NCBI RefSeq assembly: GCF_041734735.1
Contig: NC_134896.1
Coordinates: 53,305,394-53,369,393 of the forward strand
Origin: Babylonia areolata
Taxonomy: Eukaryota; Mollusca; Gastropoda; Neogastropoda; Buccinidae
Reading direction: 5' to 3'
DNA: 64,000 nucleotides
The position numbers and the translations under genes were made by a program. This document shows, one piece after another, positions 25,301-30,392 of this stretch (position 1 is the stretch's first letter; every line of letters begins with the position of its first letter). The notes under the pieces are model-generated. The model was not told the DNA's origin. It did not search any database and saw only the letters and a program-made list of their open reading frames with translations.

Positions 25301-28300
25301 TTGACTGATATGATTGACAGGGGATTTGATATGATTGACAGGTGGTTTGATATGATTGACAGGTGTTATGACTGCTGATTGACAGGTGGTTTGATATGAT
25401 TGACAGGTGTTATGACTGCTGATTGACAGGTGGTTTCCCCCCTGACTGATGTGATTGACAGGTGGTTTCCCCCCTGACTGTTGTGATTGACAGGTGGTAT
25501 GACTGATACAATTGACAGGTGGTATGACTGATATGATTGATAGGCTGTTTCCCTCTATTATGATTGACAGGTGGTTTCCCTGCTAATTGATTTGACAGGT
25601 GGTTTCCCCCCTCCCACGTCCAGCCTGGGGGGCCTGAGTGAAGAGGAGCTGCAGGGGATGGAGGGTGCGGAGAGGGCCAGCGTGGAGGCCCGCGTCCAGT
25701 GGCTGAGGGACATCCAGACCCTGCTGGACGGGGCCATGGTGCTCATCGCACAGTACAACCAGGTCGCCGCTTCCATGGGGTGAGTGAGCCGGCTCCCAGC
25801 ACTGCAACACTCCTTCCTGCCCTCCCCCCCCTCCTCTTCCCCGCCATGGAGTCAGGGAATGTTATGAGCTTAGCTTGTTGTGCTGTAATGGTGTGTTGTA
25901 CAGCTGCATCAGTGTTTGTTTGAATACCCCTGACCCCCTTCCTAACCCACCCTCTTCACTCAACGACCACCTTTCCCTGCCCCTCTATGGGGTGAGTGAG
26001 CTTCCAACCCCTGGAACCTACCCTACCCCCTGACCCTCTTCCGCACCCACCCCACCCCACAATCACCTTTCCCGCCCCCTCCATGGAGTGAGTGAGCTTC
26101 CAACCCCTGTAACACCCCCCCTGACCCTCTTCCACACCCACCCCTCCCCACAACCACCTCCTTTCCCGCCCCACGGCTGTGCCGCTTAACTTCCAGCAGA
26201 GCTATTTAGTTTCAGAGTTCAGTGAGCGGTCAGGAGCACGGCTGCTGACCTAGATTCCACTGGGATGGGAGGGGGGGGGAAGGGGAGCGCGCGCCGCGCT
26301 CTTTGTGCCTATGTTTCCAGCAGAGAAAGGTGTATTGTTTAAGTGATTTTCATTTAATCATATTCGTGCACACTGGTTTTTGTTTGCTGTCATTTTTGTG
26401 TACATGATTCCAGTGAATGTGAACTTTAAGTGTGTTGTGTGCTTTACCAGACACTGTCCGAGTGTTTGTGTTACATCCAGTTATTTGACCTAAGTGTGTG
26501 TGTGTGTGAGTGCCGACAAAAATGGAATCTGGTGCGGTAGTGGCAGCATTGCTGACTGGGCAACACACCTTCAGTGAACACTTGAGATGTTTGGATAATA
26601 TGTGTCGTGTGTGTGGTGAGCAGGTTCTCAGAAGAGATAAAGACAAGGGGTTGAATGCAAGACTTTGTGCCAAGTATTCTTCTGAACTGTTTCGTTTTTT
26701 CGGTCTAGATGTTTCGAATGATGAAGAGGGCAAACATCCCACATGCATTTGTATCAAGTGCTACAAAAAAATGATAAAAATGAAACATACTCATGGAAAT
26801 TCTCAGTTGAAAACTGCAAATGAAAATGTTGCACTTGACATTGACAGAATGTCAGAAATCTGGACAACTTTCGATCCAGATCTATCTTTGGATCAGTGCA
26901 AAACATGCTCTTTTCATCACTCAAAAAGTCAGCCTGGTCGTCCGAAAAAAAGACGATCAGCACCCGTAAAAAAATGCACAGATGACAGTTTTGATCCGTC
27001 TGACCTCTGCTTAGATACCGACGACAGTGTGTCAACGTCATTTTGTCAGTCCACATCAACACCAGTCAAAAAAACAAGAACGCTGTGCACAAACACATGT
27101 CCAATAACACCCAAAACACCTGTCACTGACGCAGCTATATCACCCATCGCACAATTGAAACGTAAGACGGTGTATGTTGACTCAGAGGATGAAGATCTCA
27201 ATACATCTCTTACTGAAGAAGAAGAAAAATTATGCACACGACTGATGTGCATAATTGATGTTCAAGAAAAAAAAATGTTTGAGTTTAGTCAGTGTCACAC
27301 TTCAACTGAGTGGATTACCAACTACAAACAAGGAGTTCATACGGATTTATAAGTTCAGGTAGGAATGGATTTTATTATTTAGAACTTACAAATGCATGTC
27401 AGTACGTTACATTGTGATCGTTTACTAAAAGCATGGTATCGTCAAGGTGTATCTTTTAGACTGACCAAATGCATGTCGCAAGCAAAGGCACACATACTGA
27501 CACGCAAAACATCTAGTCGGCGAAAATCTCTCTCCCCCTCTCTGTGTGCGTCTCTCTCTCTCTCTCTGTGCGTCTGTCTCTCTCCCTCTCTCTCTGTGCC
27601 TCTCCCCTTTCTCTCTCCGTACACGTTCCTCTGTTTCTCAGTATGTCTGTCCCTGCATATATGTCTGTCTGTCCGTCTCTCTTCCCGTGATGTTGAGAGA
27701 AGTGTGAAACTTAAGTGGCTGGCAGCAGTTCTCAGTGGAGCTGATCGTTAAATACTGACACTAATTCCGGGGCGGTCTGCCACCTCTAGGTAACGTATCG
27801 GCTATATTTTCCTTCCAGTTGTATCGTGGAGACATGCATGTATATCATGATATAAGTTTTATCTCCAAGTAAAACGATGTACACACACAACACGGAGTTG
27901 AAATTGAACTACGTTTCGTGTGTGTTCCTCAGTTCGAACAGAATGTTCGTGTGCTCGCTAAGTTTTGGACCGCTTGTACACTGCCTGTAGGAAATTAAAC
28001 CTACTCATGTTTGGTATCGTTAAATTTGTCAGAAAATCACACATCCATTCACACCCATAGCGCCCTTCTTGTTGCATTCTGACATAGAGTATTATTTTTT
28101 AAAAGCACATAACCCTGTTTCTGACAGTTTATCAGCAGCAGCGAAGCTGTTCACAGCTGTACACACTGCCCGTGTAACATGCGCTCCGCTGAGAATAGCG
28201 CAAAGTTAGTGGTGTGCCAGAGCGCTGCCCCATATACTGCCTGCCTGTCTGTCCAGGCTATCACCTTTCCAACGTTTCGCGCTCGCTCGCTGTTCATCCC

Positions 28301-30359
28301 TCTCCCCTCCGCTTCGCGCCAAAACTAAAAGGGCTGCCTTGTGCCGCCGTGGCCCCCTCCATGGAGTCTGGGAATGTTAAGAGCTTAGCTTGTGCTTTGA
28401 TTGTCCGTTGTATAGTTGCATTGGTGTTTCTTTGAATAGTTTGTTTATAACAGCTTATCGGCCAGCGCAAACAGGTGGGTGCCTCCATGGGGTGTGCCAA
28501 CATCCAACCCATGCACCCCCCCCAAAACCCCACCCGCTTCATCCCCCTTCCACACCCACCCCTTCCCCTCAGTAATCCCTCTTCAACCTCTCCTGCCCCC
28601 ACCATGAAGTCAGTGAGCTTCCAACTCCTGCAACACCATGACACACCTACCCCTTCAACCTCTCCTGCCCCTGCCATGGAGTCAGTGAGCTTCCAACTCC
28701 TGCAACACCCTGTCCCCCTTCCACACCCACCCCTTCCCTCAACGATCCCTCTTCAACCTCTCCTGCCCCCACCATGGAGTCCGTGAGCTTCCAACTCCTG
28801 CAACACCCTGACACACCTCCCCTCCCCTCAACAACCTCTCCTGCCCCCACCATGGAGTCCGTGAGCTTCCAACTCCTGCAACACCCTGACACACCTACCC
28901 CTTCCCTCTTCAGCCTCTCCTGCCCCCACCATGGAGTCAGGGAAGGTTGTGTGTTTAGCTTTGTTGTGCTTTTGATGGTCTGTTGCATAGCTGCATTGGT
29001 AATTTGAATAGCTTGTTTATCGCAGAGGAACCCATGCAACCCCCTGGGCTCTTCACCCCACCTCCTCAATGACCTCCTTCCCTGTCTCCACCATGGGGTG
29101 GGAGGAACCCCTGCAACCCCAAGCCCCTACTTCCCAACCCCTACGACCTTTTACCCACCCTGAAAAGAGCTTTGCAATTCCCCCACTCACCTACCCTGTT
29201 TCTTTACATGTGTGCACAAAGGCCTGTATTCTGTCATGCGTCAGTGGTGCCTGTGTGAACACATGCTTTGAAAAGCCATGGTGCTCTTCGGTCAGTACAA
29301 CCTTGTGGCTGCCACCATGGGGTGTTTACAAGACAAGACAAGACAAAATCTTTATTAACGAGGGTAATAGATAAGCAAGTAACATGCTTTTTTTACATCC
29401 AGCCCTCGCCCTAAAGAGGGAATAAAGGTAAAAAAGCGAAAATGAGCACAAAATCAAAACACAGTCCAAATATACCATTATTTCACCATTCAAAACCATT
29501 CCACAAAGGGAAGAAGAGAAGAAAAAAAAATCAAAAAAAAATCATGAAACACACACACACACACACACACACACAAATGCACCCACTCAAGAGAGAGTGA
29601 GAGGTTACATTTTAATCAGAGAGGAACCCTGTTCTGTTTCAGGATGTCTGGCATCCAGACAGCACCACTCAACGTCCAGCAGCCCCCATTATCATCGGCA
29701 AGCGCCTCAGCCAGTGCCACAGCAGCAGGAGCTACATCCACAGCAACAGCCACAGCATCCTGGAGGCCGTCAGCGGACAGCAGCAAGGGGGAAGCATCGA
29801 CAGCCAACACTTCAAAGAACAACGCTGCTTCTGCCAGCCCTCAGCAGCAGACGGTTGGGAGTGTCAACTCTGAGGAGAAACTTGGTCAGTATCTGTTTGT
29901 GGGTGTGGTTTGCCACGTTTGTTGTGTTTTTTTGATTGGGGATTTGGTGTTAGGTTTTCATGTATTGGTTTTTCATCTGCCTCCTGTGGATATACAAAAA
30001 AAAGGAAAAGAAAAAAAAAATCCTCTTGTTTATCATTCATCTGTTTTTCTTCCTATTTCTTTATACTTAATTAATTTTTGCTCCATACTTTTATTACAGT
30101 GCAGTTTTCAGTGATTTTTTCTTAACTGCAAGGTTATCATGATAGGTTTGGAAATGCATTTTGAGGTCAGCATTGTTGTCATTATTTAGGGACAGGGAAA
30201 ATCAGGAAAGAAGGGTTGACAAGAATGTTGGGCTTTACCTGCCATGTATGTGGCAGTCCGATGGACTACCAGGATGTGGCAGATGAGGCTCAACTCTTCT
30301 CTCATGGATCTGAACATGTTGTCACAGAGTAGAGGGATATGAACAGAGCCAGTTTCTTA

Positions 30360-30392
<33 letters not shown>

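Larger units (their letters stand above)
26172..28351 (+). mobile_element. RAG1-N-like DNA transposon (N-RAG type), 2.18 kb
   Basis: The element begins CACGGC at 26172 and ends GCCGTG at 28351, and a GCCC direct repeat flanks it (26168-26171, 28352-28355). The flanks are the two halves of one repeat unit, as seen by comparing intact units near 26055-26075. It carries one intact ORF (26522-27352). The CAC... ends and short GC-rich duplication recall Transib and RAG-type elements, whose ends resemble the RSS heptamer. Beyond CACGGC the two ends share little. A molluscan element coding only a RAG1 N-terminal-like protein was described from Aplysia (N-RAG-TP); assignment here rests on protein motifs. 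Confidence 0.7.
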
